From contig CM060732.1 of the NCBI GenBank assembly GCA_030704615.1, positions 9,238,001 to 9,302,000 on the forward strand: DNA of 64,000 bases, written 5' to 3'. The position numbers were made by a program, and so were the translations under genes. Positions 1-11,740 of this stretch are shown piece after piece. How positions within the stretch are numbered: the first letter of the stretch is position 1; every line of letters starts with the position of its first letter. Below the pieces are notes generated by a model. That model saw nothing but the letters and a program-made list of their open reading frames with translations, ran no database searches and was not told the origin of the DNA. The stretch is from Takakia lepidozioides (taxonomy: Eukaryota; Streptophyta; Takakiopsida; Takakiales; Takakiaceae).

Positions 1-235
1 CTCCTAGAATGGCGGACCTTCTAGCGGACTAGGCAGACCCTCCAACACTCCTAGAATGGCGGACCTTCTAACGGACTAGGCAGACCCTCCAACAGACCGA
101 CTCCAACCTTCTAGCAGACCCTCCAGACCGACGAGCGGACTGGCACCTCTCCAGCAGACTGGGCAGACCCCCTCCAGCAGACCAGCTTGGACCCTCCAGC
201 AGACCGGCAGACCCTTCGACAAAACATATAATTAA
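1..235. repeat. GC-rich tandem repeat, 47-bp unit
   Basis: Two near-identical 47-bp units (1-47 and 48-94) begin CTCCTAGAATGGCGGACC and end GACCCTCCAACA. They differ only at AGCGGACT versus AACGGACT. Shorter degenerate pieces built on GCAGACC, CTCCAGCAGACC and GCGGACT continue to about 235. No coding logic is seen. The array is cut by the window edge, so its true size is unknown. Confidence 0.8.
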
Positions 236-1873
236 TAACACACGTTACTGCCACAATACAACGTAACAAGATTTGAACACCACACCTCCTGTTTACCATT
301 CATTACTCTTAGCTACCACACTACCCACCACATTCTACAAACTCCTTGCAATAACTAATGCTTTATGTGCATATTGTGAGCCCCAACACACTAGCTCATG
401 TGTTTTATGGGCCCAACAAACCCGCTGGGCAGACCCATCAGGCATTGGCGGGTCCGGGTAGGGCCGTTCCCACCCGCCAGGACCCTCTACCACACGCGGG
501 CCCGCCGCAATCACATGTGCGGGCATTCATGACCCTATTATTGTTAAATGAGAAGCCCTTCCCCCCACATGACAGTTATTAATTGAACTCCTGCTGTAGC
601 TTAATATAACTCCCGCTTCACAATTCCTAGACCACTCTCTAACCCCCACACCCCCTTTCAAACCTGGACCCTTATGAAGGACTAGCTAGAATTTTCTTTA
701 AATAAAAACTCCAAAAAGTGACTAAAATGTTTACAGACTGTGCAACACGATCTCAGCTCTGCAGAGTGGATGGAGGCAATCTGGCAGAGAGGCCAGTAAA
801 AAGCCCACTTCGCGGCCGCTAGGGTCTGCTGACTCCGTGGACCCCGCGCGACCCGGCCCGGACCGAACCGACTCGACTCGACTCGGCGCATAGACCAGCC
901 CGTGTAGACTAGTGTAGCCTAAACTGAATGCTAATCCGAGTCTAAGGTTTCTTGGAGGCGGCCCCGCTCCCGCCATCGCGCTTGCGCTTCAAGAATTGCA
1001 GGCTCGCGCATCACGCTTGTCTCAGTAGAAGACAGGGGAGGAGGAGTGATGTGGCAAGAGAGAGCGAGACGGTGTATGAAGTGATGCGAGCACACGGAAT
1101 TTAGCCAGGGAAGAACGAGAAAGAAAGGACTGACTGTATACTGTCCGCTAGAGAAAGAGACTTCAGTAGAAGTAAATGAGTCCGTCAGTGTGCTAGATTG
1201 AGGAGATTGCGAATATTTTTCCCTGCTGAACTCCGCTACGCACGCACGCTGGGCACTGACGTCAAGAACTTCGGGAGTAAGTAAGGAGGTGTAACTGATA
1301 GGTGGCTAGGCCCGTAGACTGAGGGAGAGAGGGAGAAAACAGTAATTCTAGAGGTGGAATCTCCATCCGGCAGCAGATAGTCGAAGCCTCTCGCGCAATA
1401 GCTTTCTCTGTTCAGGCATATATACGATTCATGTGCACATATACACACACAGAAGGATAAGTTGACCCGGCAAGTAAATTGGTAGAGATCGAATACAGTA
1501 GCAGCAGTGAAAGAAAGGAAAGCGGGCCTGTCAATTTGCCAAGAAACACACCTGGACTGCTGCCGGACTCCGAATTACAGGAACGGTACTGTAGTGAAGG
1601 AGAGAATCTTGACACTTTCAGAAACTAACACTTGAAAGATCTTATGAGAAGAGAGATTTGCAGGGGTATCTGCAGCAGAGAAGGCTAGGGAGAGAATCAC
1701 TTATCTACCACTTGGTGGAAGAGTTGAGCATGGTGATGAGAGATTCTTTTAGTTTGCAAACTTCAAGACAGGCTGCAGAGGAAAGGGGAAGCTGAGATTT
1801 GAGAGGGAACCAAAGGACAGAGACACTGTCAAATAGAAAAGAACTTGGAAGAACCTTACGTCCGACCTTCTCA
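236..1873. other. Unassigned region and probable 5' leader of the GT47 gene
   Basis: No convincing coding sequence. 236-1000 is mixed-composition intergenic DNA. From about 1020 to 1790 the plus strand is strongly purine-rich (GAGAGAG, GAAAGAAAG), which fits a long 5' untranslated leader or core promoter of the gene starting at 1874. No certain TATA box was found; the ATATATA stretch near 1418 is only a candidate. Short open frames in this stretch are low complexity and lack family motifs. Confidence 0.4.
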
Positions 1874-4800
1874 ATGTGGTCGGTGCATGCCTGTGCATAT
1901 TATGGTGCGGTTTGTCTCCTACTGCTCCTTTCATGCATCACAAGATTGGAGGCACAAATACGTGCACAGTATCGTGTGATGCTCTCTGAACCTCATGTTC
2001 AAACAAGGGCTCCTTTCTTGACTCCATTGCAAGATTATCCTCTTCAGCAAAGGACAATCATAGCACCTTTGGAAAGTGTAGACGAGCAAGCAATTGGATC
2101 AGGAGAGCCATCAAATCCGGGACATGAGATCAAGCCCAGAGTTGACGTGGATGTCTGCATAGGTAGACGCATATTCATGTACGATCTTCCGCCTGACTTC
2201 AACTCAAATATTGTGGCAAGATGCAACTATGGCACCACTAGCTGGCTCAACTTCTGCCCCCATGCAAGTAACGCGGGGCTTGGCTTGCTGGATACAAAGA
2301 AGCCTGGGGAAAGGACTGTCCGGAATCAGGTGGATGACGCATTTCGACATGGGTGGTATAAGACAGATCCCTACATGCTGGAGTTGATTTTTCATTCACG
2401 CTTGCGATACTATCCCTGTCGCACCTCCGATCCTGCCATAGCCGATGCCTTCTTCCTCCCTTACTACACGGGCTTGGATGCCCTCCGCTACTTGTACAAC
2501 CCCACGGTACATCTTACTCCCGGTGTTGATCACTTGAACCTGTAACGCAATTTCTTTCTAGAGATGTGGACATGCTCTCTCAAGTTCTCCTCAATGCAGA
2601 TCGATTGCCCTGTCAAGTAGTGACCACCGGAACGGTCTATTCAGGACTCTCTTGCTCTATTATATGCCCTCCCTGACATCCTTAGAAGCACTTCCAATTT
2701 GAAAGTAGGATCATAACTTGTCATCGTCGTAGAGTAATGGGAACGTCATACAGAAAACTTTAACGGAATACAGATTTGGGCCCTCTCTATGCATATTTCA
2801 TGCTGGACCAAGTTTGTTCAAGTTCAAATTTAGTCTTGGACTTCGTATGACAAATGGATAGAGAAAGAGCTCTTCTGAATGTCAGGTCACTATTCATTCG
2901 TCTGGAGATTGATCTCGGTACTTAAGCATGCTCAAATCCGCCATGGTACTGTCCGAAGTTCTCAACTGGACACTGGTGGGCTATTCAGCTGTTAAAATGT
3001 AATGTAACAAGACAATTTGTTCCAATTTGGAACCAATGTTTTGAAATCTGCAGGAGCATGAAGTATCCAATTGATGATCATGTGAACATATTCCAGCTTC
3101 AGAAGGTTTGCTTCCTGAAGAGCATAGAAGCTCGAGCAATATCTTATAATTTGCTGATATGATCCCTCTCTTCTTGTCGTGGTCCCATGGGCCCCTATGA
3201 GGCTTTGGACATCCCATAAGCTCTTTGAGCTTTCGGTGGATGTCATATAAAGTTGTACCATAATTTCATTTCCTTAGATTGAGTTTCCCTTGAGCTTGGT
3301 TGCTATTGGCCTGTTTGTGGCCCCTCTCTCTTTGAACTTTCTTCCTTTGTTTGTACCATTTCATTTCATTTTGACTTTTCATTTCCATTGTCCCATAAGC
3401 TCTTTGAGCTTCCCACGGAGGCACCATTTCATTTTCATTTTCCCCATTCCCCTGATCTCTCTCTCATATCTGACATTTTTTAATCATAACCTATCATGTG
3501 ACCAAATAGGGGCAGACAGACACACATGGCGAAAAGCTTTTTGCATGGCTGGAGGAAAATGCAGCAAAGGAATGGGCCCGCTATGGAGGCAAGGACCATT
3601 TCATGGTGCTTGGACGAACATCATGGGATTTTGGAGAAGTGATGTCCAATGGAAAAGAAACATGGGGTACAGGAATTCTTGGCTTGCCTCACATGAAGAA
3701 TGTAACTGGTCTATTCATAGAAAAAAGACCTTGGATGGACAATGAGGAAGCTGTGCCCTACCCGACCTCGTTCCATCCTTCCCCGCCTGAGCTGCAGCAA
3801 TGGTTGGCCAAAGTCCGCAGTGCTCAGCGCACACATCTGTTTGCTTTCGCAGGTACGTTTTTAAAGAACACGTGTATGCTCCATTTTAAAGGAAGTTCTA
3901 AAGAACCACATGCATGTATGCATGCTGAAATATATATATATATATATATTTGCAGAAACAGAGACCTTTATTCCACCTAAATGTTAGCACAATCCAGCGG
4001 CATATGACAACCAGATGACAACATCTCAAAAGAGATGGGGGAGGAGTAACATTCCACCGTACCCCTCTATCCAAATGGAAGCAAAAGAAGGAAGAACATG
4101 CTGAAATATTATTAACTTGGACGTTACATGCCTCTCTCCCCCCCCACCATAGACTCCACGGATTGTAAAATTAGAGACAGCACAGTATATGGATCTGTCC
4201 GAACTCCGGCTTTGGTATCATTTCTCCGGGATGTGCACGCACCTCCATTAATCTTTTAATTTGTAACTTAATCTAGGGAATTCCAGCAGTAGTTGTAAAA
4301 TGATCGATCGACTGGTGAAAATCCTGTAGGAAATCCAATACTGCTGGCTGTCCTTGGTAGAAGCATCAGAGAATGCAGTACATTAAAATATTTCACCAAT
4401 CCTCTCAATCAATGGTTCACTCGAGCCATAAACGCTTGAATTTATATCTTATCTTGAAATCAAAGGTAACTGCATTGTTGCTGATGTCTCCTTGAGAGCA
4501 ATAATTGAAGGCGCTTTGCTCGTTGTGTCCTGGTTTCTTTGATCCAAGGCGCCTAAGGGTGCGTTGCCGTTACAAATGGGAACTCGCCCTAGGTAGGTAT
4601 TGTCCAGGTGAAATGGGACTGGGGCCATAGCTCTCCTAGAAAGTTACAGTCTGTGATATAGGGCAAGTGGATGGACCTGCTAGCTCTAATTTCTCTAGAT
4701 AACTTGTTTGGAGGAGCCTTGGAGCATTCGTGCATTCCAGTATAGGCATGTTTCCTTACACTGCTTGGCTCCATGCAGAATAAGCAAGCACGCCTTAACT

Positions 4801-5904
4801 GGACGTCCATTGGTTTTTGTTCGACGTTACTGTGCAGTTGACTTTCTCTCGTGTCAATGGAGTGAGAGCTAAGGTGACTCTGTGCTTGTCAATCAAGACA
4901 AAAATATTTACAACGCCTGCAAGGGCATAAATTACCTAGCAATTTTCTTTTTCCCAGCTGTCTCTCTTGTAATGCAATACTAATAGGGTAGTCATGAGCA
5001 GACTCTATGTGAACCTTAATTTGAGTGTTCACTTTTAATTCTCTGACTACCCTCTGTATTTCTCTGCAGGGGCAACTCGAGCCAACCTAAAAGAGAGCAT
5101 TCGTAACAGGCTGCTGCAGCAGTGCAAAAAATCATTTGTCTGTAGGCTGGTAAATTGCCAGAAGCTAAAGTGCAGCCATAATCCAAGACCGATCATGCGT
5201 GTCTTCTTGCATTCTAAATTCTGTCTTCAACCAAGGGGCGACACTCCTACCCGTCGATCAGCATTTGATGCCATGATTGCAGGGTGCATTCCAGTGTTTT
5301 TCCACCATGACTCGGCTTTACACACACAGCTCCCGCGGGAAGCAGAGAGGTACTGTCCATGCTTTAGTCCTTCCGCCAGATTTTCATTTCCCTTGTGTCA
5401 TTGAATACCTCCATCCGAGGTCCTGCGGTGCCCAAGCAACCTCTGTAAGTGTCAGACTACGGCCTTGTAGATAATTGATTTAAACATGTGGATAAGTGTC
5501 CAGATTGATAAGCTGACTGAAGGTTCCCCTGCAAAGCGGCGCGCGCAATCGCGGCGGGTACATGAAGAGGTCGGGAGAGAAGAGGGCACCGGACATTTTG
5601 ATCACCTGTGTAAAAATTCCTGATTTTTTTATTTGGGTGATAACTGGCATGCAGATACTCTGTGTACATTTCTGAGGGGCAGATCAGGTCAGGGATATCC
5701 GTAGAAGCCCAGCTCAGTAAATACTCAGATAAGCACATTCAGGAGATGCGTGAAAACATCATATCCTTCATCCCGAGGTTACTATATGGCAGACAGTCGG
5801 ACCGACCGCGACTCCAAAGTGTGGATGATGCTTTTGACGTAAGCATTCAAGGAGTTCTTCAAAAAATTGCAACCCTCAAGGAGCAGATGACGCGCCAATC
5901 ATGA
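1874..5904 (+). CDS. GT47 exostosin-family glycosyltransferase, MUR3/KATAMARI-like
   Basis: Predicted Golgi type II membrane glycosyltransferase of CAZy family GT47. MUR3-class members add galactose to xyloglucan side chains; the exact acceptor here is not known. Proposed exons are 1874-2506, 3510-3852, 5070-5349 and 5655-5904. All introns are GT-AG and the phases (0, 1, 2) join without a stop, giving 501 residues. The ATG at 1874 is chosen because a hydrophobic signal anchor follows at residues 10-22 (AVCLLLLLS); upstream in-frame codons lack ATG. The exostosin domain starts near RIFMYDLP (residues 99-106). Family landmarks follow: GGKDHFMVLGRTSWDF (about 237-252), FCLQPRGDTPTRRSAFDAM (about 376-394), AGCIPVFF (about 396-403) and a C-terminal DDAFDVSIQ. 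Intron 2 (3853-5069) holds a TA microsatellite near 3930. No frameshift was seen, so the gene looks functional. The exon 1 donor is the least certain junction. Confidence 0.88.
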
Positions 5905-7219
5905 GCAGACTCTTGACTTGAATTCATCCATACATCTTCTCGGAAAGAAGAGTTTCCCCTTTGTACACCAGTAGTAGACCATATGCAGCTTAATAATCCT
6001 CGACCTATACGTCAACTTGTCAGTGCCCGGCAAGGTGCAATCCGGGCTTAAGCTATTCACTCATTTGAAATGCAGGCCCGAACCTGTATGTGAATTCATA
6101 ATTGGTCTGGAGCCCTGTGAGACCTGGGCTACTCATAGACATACCTCGAATAGCTGCGAGGTTAAATCAAACAGAGATTGATCAGTCACAGTTGCTCGTA
6201 CAGAATATATAACATGGCACTGACAATATCCAAACAGCTACTGCATGTTGCAACTCAGCCCTGTATATTCGTGAGCGCTATACATATATTATAAAAGAGC
6301 GAAGGCCTCACACGTGTCTTCTGAGAACTTTCAGCGCACACGCCACAAACCTGATTAGATAACTACTCTCCCTCCTTGCAAAACCTGGAGCCCTGTGAGA
6401 CTCATTTTGAGCCTGAGAGGATATGCTCCCGTCCTCCCAAGGTGCGCACTTAGTTCAAAGGGGTAAAGCAGAAAGAGCGAGCTTAGCACACGAGAGGGAA
6501 TCAAGCGTAGAGGAACCTGACATTGCATGAGAGAGAGAGAGAACATCCACTTCTCTTACACTCCAAATACACTTGTACATCAAAAAGACCCCTAACCTTT
6601 GGTCTGCCCGGGTTTATGGTTTATACATGAAATCCTAGAGTGGTGCCTGACTGCCACGTGGCGAGGCGTAATAGACCCGTTACGAGGCGCCTCATCTGAG
6701 CCATCGAAATGTCGGATGGCCAAGATCATGCCAACATGCGAGGGTAACCCTCGTATGTTCATGATGCCTAACTGCCAGCAACGGTACAAAAGCCGAAAAA
6801 TACGGAGGATGAAGAAATAGGTACTGCTAAATGGATGAATAAGGTAATAATGTCACGATGATGAGATGAGTCTTCACATCTATGAAAACTTCCCCCGGTG
6901 AAAAATCCGAGCTCTGCGAGGTAAAATATTTTTGTCAAAGATAAGCTCAATAGGAATAATCACCCTCCACCGCAGGATGAAAAACCTACCAAGGAAAAAC
7001 CTCGCACTTGCAAATTGGGCCGAGGACAAACCCTTGGGTAGGAAAACCTAGACAGGGAGTACATGTGGTGATCATCTTAAGTCCATAAAATCTAGAAGAC
7101 TACATCACAAAGTTTATCAAAGCCACACAACAAAAACTAAGCCGAAGAAGAGCAGATCCACACAAGTCATCCCAGGTAGCATTCCAACAAGTCTTGTACG
7201 GCAAAACAATGTTCCAGTT
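5905..7219. other. Intergenic, no gene seen
   Basis: 3' flank of the GT47 gene followed by unclassified DNA. 6590-6830 has a short open frame without recognisable motifs. 6880-7080 contains phrases such as GGAAAAACCTCGCAC and CCCGGTGAAAAATCC that suggest an old retroelement leader, but no domain supports this. Confidence 0.35.
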
Positions 7220-8090
7220 CACTACAAGAAAAACCAGCTTTTACAATTGTATGTTATGACTGTGTTTGCAGACAAATCAGCCATTTACGACTTCCTGTCT
7301 TTAAAGTCACAAAAGCCCTATCAGAACAACATTTTCAAGGCAATTCACTAAGTGGTTGTCGAAGGGGGAGCCTAGTCCGGTGTTTTTTAAATGATTTTGT
7401 TTTTTTGTTTTTTTTTTCCCGGCTGAAGATTAAACAGTGACCGCCAAAGTGGCGGTCACTTCATTTTCTTTTTTTATTATATTAAGCGACCGCCACATTG
7501 CCGCTCGCTTAATTCTTTAAAATTTAAAAAAAAATGACCACTATTTTTTTTTTTCTGTTTTTTTTGTTTTTTCGCTCTTTTTTTGTTTAAATTTTATCCA
7601 GCGGCTGGTAATCTGGCGGTCGCTGAATTTTTAAAATTTAAAAAAAAATCTCCTGTTTTTTTTTTTTTTTCCCCTCCCTTCTCGCTTTAAGTTTAAACAG
7701 CGACCGCCATATTGGCGGTTGCTTTATTTTCTCTTAAAAAAAATATTAAGCGACCGCCAGATCGGCGGTCGCTTAATTCCTTAAAATTGAAAAGAACAAT
7801 CATCAATTTTGCAGTTTCTTTTTTTTTTGGTTAATCTTTAAGTTACGACTGCCAATATTGGCGGTCGCTTTATTTTGTTTTTCTAAAAACATATTAAGCG
7901 ACCGCCAATCTGGCGGTCTCTTTAATTTTTTTAAATAAAAATACGACCGCCAATTTTTTCTTTCGATTTGTTTTGTTCTTTTCGTTGATTAAAAAATTTA
8001 TTCTTTTTTTTAGAAAAATATTAAGCGACCATCAGATTGGCGATCGCTTAAATTTTTAATAAAAAACAAAATGGGGGTTGGTGAACTAGA
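7220..8090 (+). mobile_element. CACTA-like transposon terminus with subterminal hairpin repeats
   Basis: CACTACAAGAAAAACC at 7220-7235 matches the terminal inverted repeat typical of plant CACTA (En/Spm) DNA transposons. From 7436 to 8049 there are eight copies or half copies of a short palindrome with arms AGCGACCGCCA and TGGCGGTCGCT around a 3-5 nt loop, at about 7436, 7484, 7599, 7698, 7748, 7843, 7895 and 8022. A half site lies near 7940. They are separated by AT-rich spacers. Such subterminal motif arrays are characteristic of CACTA ends, where the transposase binds. No transposase coding sequence and no matching opposite terminus was found, so this is an end fragment or a non-autonomous relic. 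Confidence 0.65.
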
Positions 8091-8757
8091 CAGGCATCCA
8101 ATTTGATTTGAAGATTTTCAATGAGATAGAGATGAAGAGGAAGTTGTCCAGACAAAAATCCAATTCATCAAGGCTGACTTAAATCATAGAAACAAGTTTT
8201 CCACATTGAATGTCGCCGCATTGGGTACAAAAGGCTGTTACAAGAAAGCCCAAGCATGGTCCAAGGGCTTCTGCCACATAAAGTGACAGTACTATGATTG
8301 TTGAAAAGATATGGAGTTTGTATACATAAAGAGCTAACTCAAATTGCTCATCAGATTGACAAAGGTGACATGTTTGAAATCTACCTGTGGCCTCCATTTG
8401 TCTGAGTTTTTTTTAATGATCCAGTCATGTATGCTATTCAGTTCACACCCTAAGTCTCCCTTAAGGGATGCTTGGGAGTGGGTATGTACTGTGTAGAGGG
8501 TTCTCCGTAGTATCTGGGTTCCTTCTATTCACTTAATGAGTGTGTCCAGATTGATCAATGTTGTTACCATAAAAGACAAATTGTTCCGATCTATGCTATA
8601 AATGATTTCTCTAACTCCCTCAAACTGGCAGCGTTCGGTCTACTCTATTGTCTCTTACTTATCCTACTTGTGTTCTTTTGCATGGCATCTGATTGGTAGT
8701 TTATGTGATTGAGTGGATTCATGAGTGGAGTGTTCCCATTGTGTTCACTTTCATTAT
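8091..8757. other. No gene seen between two CACTA-like termini
   Basis: Ordinary-composition DNA. A short minus-strand open frame at 8179-8397 has no recognisable motif. The stretch may be flanking DNA or internal transposon sequence. Confidence 0.3.
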
Positions 8758-9470
8758 CACTACAAGAAGATCACCTTATGATTGCGAGTGCGGAGTGTAA
8801 GGATTAGTTTAGCACTTGTGTTGGTGTACACCAAGGAGTGAGAGAGCTAGGAAAAGCTCGATGTGGAAAAGTATGCTCGAGTGTGGAACATGTCCTCAGA
8901 CAAGTGTATATTGTGAAAACACTCTGTCACCTTTCCCACTATTTAACACAATTAATTTTTTCCCGTGTTGGGAAGAAATAGACAAGTTTTTTTCACAAGA
9001 AGACGCCACTTCAGGAGATGTTATAGCCATCAGTCTTTGCTGACATCTCATCAGTATCCTCCAAGGACATGGGAGTTCTTTGCCTTGATCTGAAAGTGGT
9101 AAACACCAGCATACGACAAAATGAAATCCTCAAGTTATTGAGGACGAACTTTGAGCAACCGAATGTCATTTTTTTTTTTTTTTTTTAAAAACAAAGAGAA
9201 ACACATGGGAGCGATTGCTCACAAATCAAGCCCCTTAATTGTGGTGAGAGCAAAAAATAACCTCTTTCATAGATACCGCCGTAAGGCGCTGAGAAATGAG
9301 ACACTGCCCATGGGAAGGGGCATTTTTTCTTTCTCAAAAATTAGGAAAAAAAAACAACGTGACCGCCAATATGACGGTCGCTTCACATTTTTAAATTAAA
9401 GAAAAACAACCGCCAATTATGCGGTCGCTTAATTGTCTTTTTTTTTTAAAACAACGACCGTCAATTTGGC
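8758..9470 (+). mobile_element. Second CACTA-like terminus with the same subterminal motif
   Basis: CACTACAAGAAGATCACC at 8758-8775 resembles the terminus at 7220 in the same orientation. GCGACCGCC-type palindromes recur near 9359-9382 and 9407-9431, with a half copy near 9455. This looks like a second decayed end of the same family, or part of a rearranged tandem insertion. No transposase motif is visible. Confidence 0.5.
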
Positions 9471-10764
9471 ATGGCCTCATAGATACTTGCCCAAGCTCCT
9501 TCCAAACCCTTCTACTCTATTTATGGCTTCCCAGCGGTCGCCTGTCACAAAGTGTCGAGGCGACCACCGACCGGTCGACCACAAAGATTCTCTAGAACCT
9601 TCCTAGTACCTCTCGAACCTAGGGAGGAGAGGACTCCAATTCCTTCTCCCAATGCCCCTCCTTCTCCGGGTGCTTGAGACAAGACACTCACTAGAAAGGG
9701 CTAAGTTCCCCCCTTTCCAAGCTCAATCTTAAGCTTGTGGTAAAGGGTCAATAAGCACTGCAAGTCTAATAAGTTAAAAAGTTCAATCAGTTCCCCATAA
9801 GTCACTTAAGTTCTCCAAGTTCAAAATGTTCAATCAGGCGCCTTAATCCTTATCTAGGAATTTCCACCCTCAGAAATATTATAAAATAATTATAAATACA
9901 AAAATTAAGAAAACACCTCCCAAGTAGAGTATCATGGGGAGAATCCAGAGATGCCAAAGGCACCCCCATTAGAACGTGGGAACCGAATGGAACGTCCGGA
10001 TCGCCTGGGAACCATTCTCCCGTCACGGGGAATCGCCGCGCCTCCACGGATGAATGAAAATCGTCGGGTCAGACCTTTCGCCTCATTCGTTAGCTTCAAG
10101 ACGTGCCTGCCTTAATCCTAAAATATTCCCCTGGTGGGACCAAGCATGGTTTCACCCCACTCATATTAAATTAAAGAGAACCCAGCGCTTTCCCTCCTTA
10201 GAAAAGGTCATCCCCTACCCTGGGATCTGACACGTTGAGCCACTGTAGCCTAGAATTTCGGACAGTGTACTTCTTGTTCACTCCCGTCTCCCGCTGCCTC
10301 TACCTCTCTCTCTCTGAGCTCACGGGTTTCCGCCTGCTATTCTCTTGCTTGACTGAAACGCCCCTTCAAGGGCTCTCTCCTTCCAAAAACTAGGAATTTT
10401 TCTACCAACAAACATGGAGATAAAGCCATCTAACCCCTTAAACGGCTCTGAATCAAATGAAATAGTGGAGGGTCAAGGCCCCTTAAAAACGCGATCCCTG
10501 CTGTACCCGCGGGACAAAGGCGCTTCCCCGCCACATGGCAGGGCGTGAGTCCGTGCACGCCGGTCCCTGCTGCGGACAATGCGACCACTGGTCCGCGGGC
10601 CCAACTTTTACCCATCGGACAATGCGCCCGATTTTTGCACGTTTGCTTATCCCGCATGCGGATTTCCTTTCTCCTTAGTACGGCGGCAGTCCGTGGGCCC
10701 GCGTCTCTGAGCGATCTGGCGCATGGCCACGGCTGCTCCCCGTGGCTGTTTTTTCCAGCTCCTA
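9471..10764. other. Unassigned GC-richer region
   Basis: No supported gene. 9530-9600 has imperfect inverted GGTCGCC/GGCGACC motifs that may be an extension of the upstream hairpin family. 9600-10440 contains dense short direct words (TTCAATCAG, AAGTTC) and a pyrimidine-rich stretch. A possible organelle-derived or LTR-derived origin could not be supported. Confidence 0.3.
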
Positions 10765-11170
10765 GCTCTATGGCTTTGGAGACCTATGAGCAAATGATGT
10801 GTGAAGGGGTGAAGCCCAACCACATAACGTTTGTTTGCATTTGCAATGTGTGTGCAAGCTTGGCAGCCCTGGAAACAAAGAGGTCCATGGTGACATTGTC
10901 AAATCTGAAATTGTACCCGATGTCAATCTGAACACTGCTGTGGACATGATGTCAAATGTGGGTGCATCGAGGATGCAAAGGGAGTGTTCGACAGTAGGGC
11001 TGAACGAGATGTGGTGTCGTGGAGTGCGATGATTGTAGGATATGCACAGCAAGGGTGCAGGATGGAGGCTTTGGAGACCTTGAGCAAATGATGTGCGAAG
11101 GGCCGAGCAGGGCGAGTGGATGAGGTAGAGGACTTCATTAACAAAATGCCAATCAGTCCGAAGAATTTTG
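10765..11170 (+). pseudogene. PPR (PLS-class pentatricopeptide) gene fossil
   Basis: Frameshifted remnants of pentatricopeptide repeats, the RNA-binding helical repeats of plant organelle RNA-processing proteins. One frame from 10768 reads the P-type repeat fragment GVKPNHITFVCICNVCASL. The next frame gives HGDIVKSEIVPDVNL. A third gives ERDVVSWSAMIVGYAQQG (about 11006-11055), the typical 'RDVVSW..MI.GYAQ.G' of an L/S motif. From about 11108 GRVDEVEDFINKMPI matches the usual late-repeat motif. At least two frame changes and stops break the sequence and no N- or C-terminal domain is present. Confidence 0.72.
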
Positions 11171-11440
11171 TTTCAAGCTGGCCCGTTTTGGCTTCGGGGC
11201 ATCTCATCCCCCCGCCTTCTCTAACTTCTGTGCAGTGTGCAGAACTCTCTCCTCTCATGCTTTTTATGACCACCTCGCAAGTTCTTAGAGCTAACCACTT
11301 TAGAGATGATAGGGGAACTACAACAACGTGTGGGGGATGAGAAGAGTACGGTACTGGATCAAACTTCAGCATTGCAATCTGGGGATAATTGTCAGTCTTC
11401 TTCCTGCAAAGAAGTGATGATCGGCACCGATCGGCACTTC
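11171..11440. other. No gene seen
   Basis: Short unassigned stretch after the PPR fossil. At 11403-11430 it carries GCAAAGAAGTGATGATCGGC followed by ACCGATC, which is repeated at about 12167-12198. Confidence 0.3.
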
Positions 11441-11452
11441 TTCTCCTCTGTG

Positions 11453-11491
11453 AGCCTGTACACATCTATTTGCTGCTGTAAAGCCTCCATG
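11453..11491 (-). mobile_element. Short fragment of the coiled-coil LTR-element ORF
   Basis: About 38 bp (GTGAGCCTGTACACATCTAT and the following TGCTGCTGTAAAGCCTCCATGCGC) is nearly identical to 48236-48278. On the minus strand it encodes MEALQQQ.DVYRLTE, part of the coiled-coil protein of the pol-less LTR family described at 28-48 kb. It directly abuts the 64-bp array that follows. Confidence 0.7.
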
Positions 11492-11702
11492 CGCGAAATT
11501 CATTGCTCGCGAAGAAAAAAAAAATTTCGGGAGGACTTCGGATGAATGTCGGCGCCGAAATTCATTGCTCGCAAAGAAAAAAAAATTCTGAGGACTTCGG
11601 GATGAATTTCTCGGCGCCGAAAGTCATTGCTCGCGAAGAAAAATGAAAATTAGAAGGGAGTACTTGGATGAGATTCGGCGCCGAAGTTCATCTGTCGCAA
11701 AG

Positions 11703-11740
<38 letters not shown>

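Noticed and set aside
1799-1873. Upstream extension of the GT47 reading frame
   Set aside because: The frame is open but begins with TTG, not ATG. The first ATG (1874) is followed at once by a signal anchor.
3290-3745. Independent 151-codon ORF
   Set aside because: It starts in intron 1 of the GT47 gene and overlaps exon 2 in the wrong frame.
7436-8049. CRISPR-like regularly spaced palindromes
   Set aside because: This is plant nuclear DNA, spacing is irregular, spacers are AT-rich simple sequence, and no cas genes exist. A transposon subterminal array explains it better.
9600-10440. Organelle DNA insertion
   Set aside because: The style of sequence suggested it, but no organelle gene could be recognised.
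10923-11465. Minus-strand 180-codon ORF
   Set aside because: Lies antisense to the PPR fossil and shows no motif.
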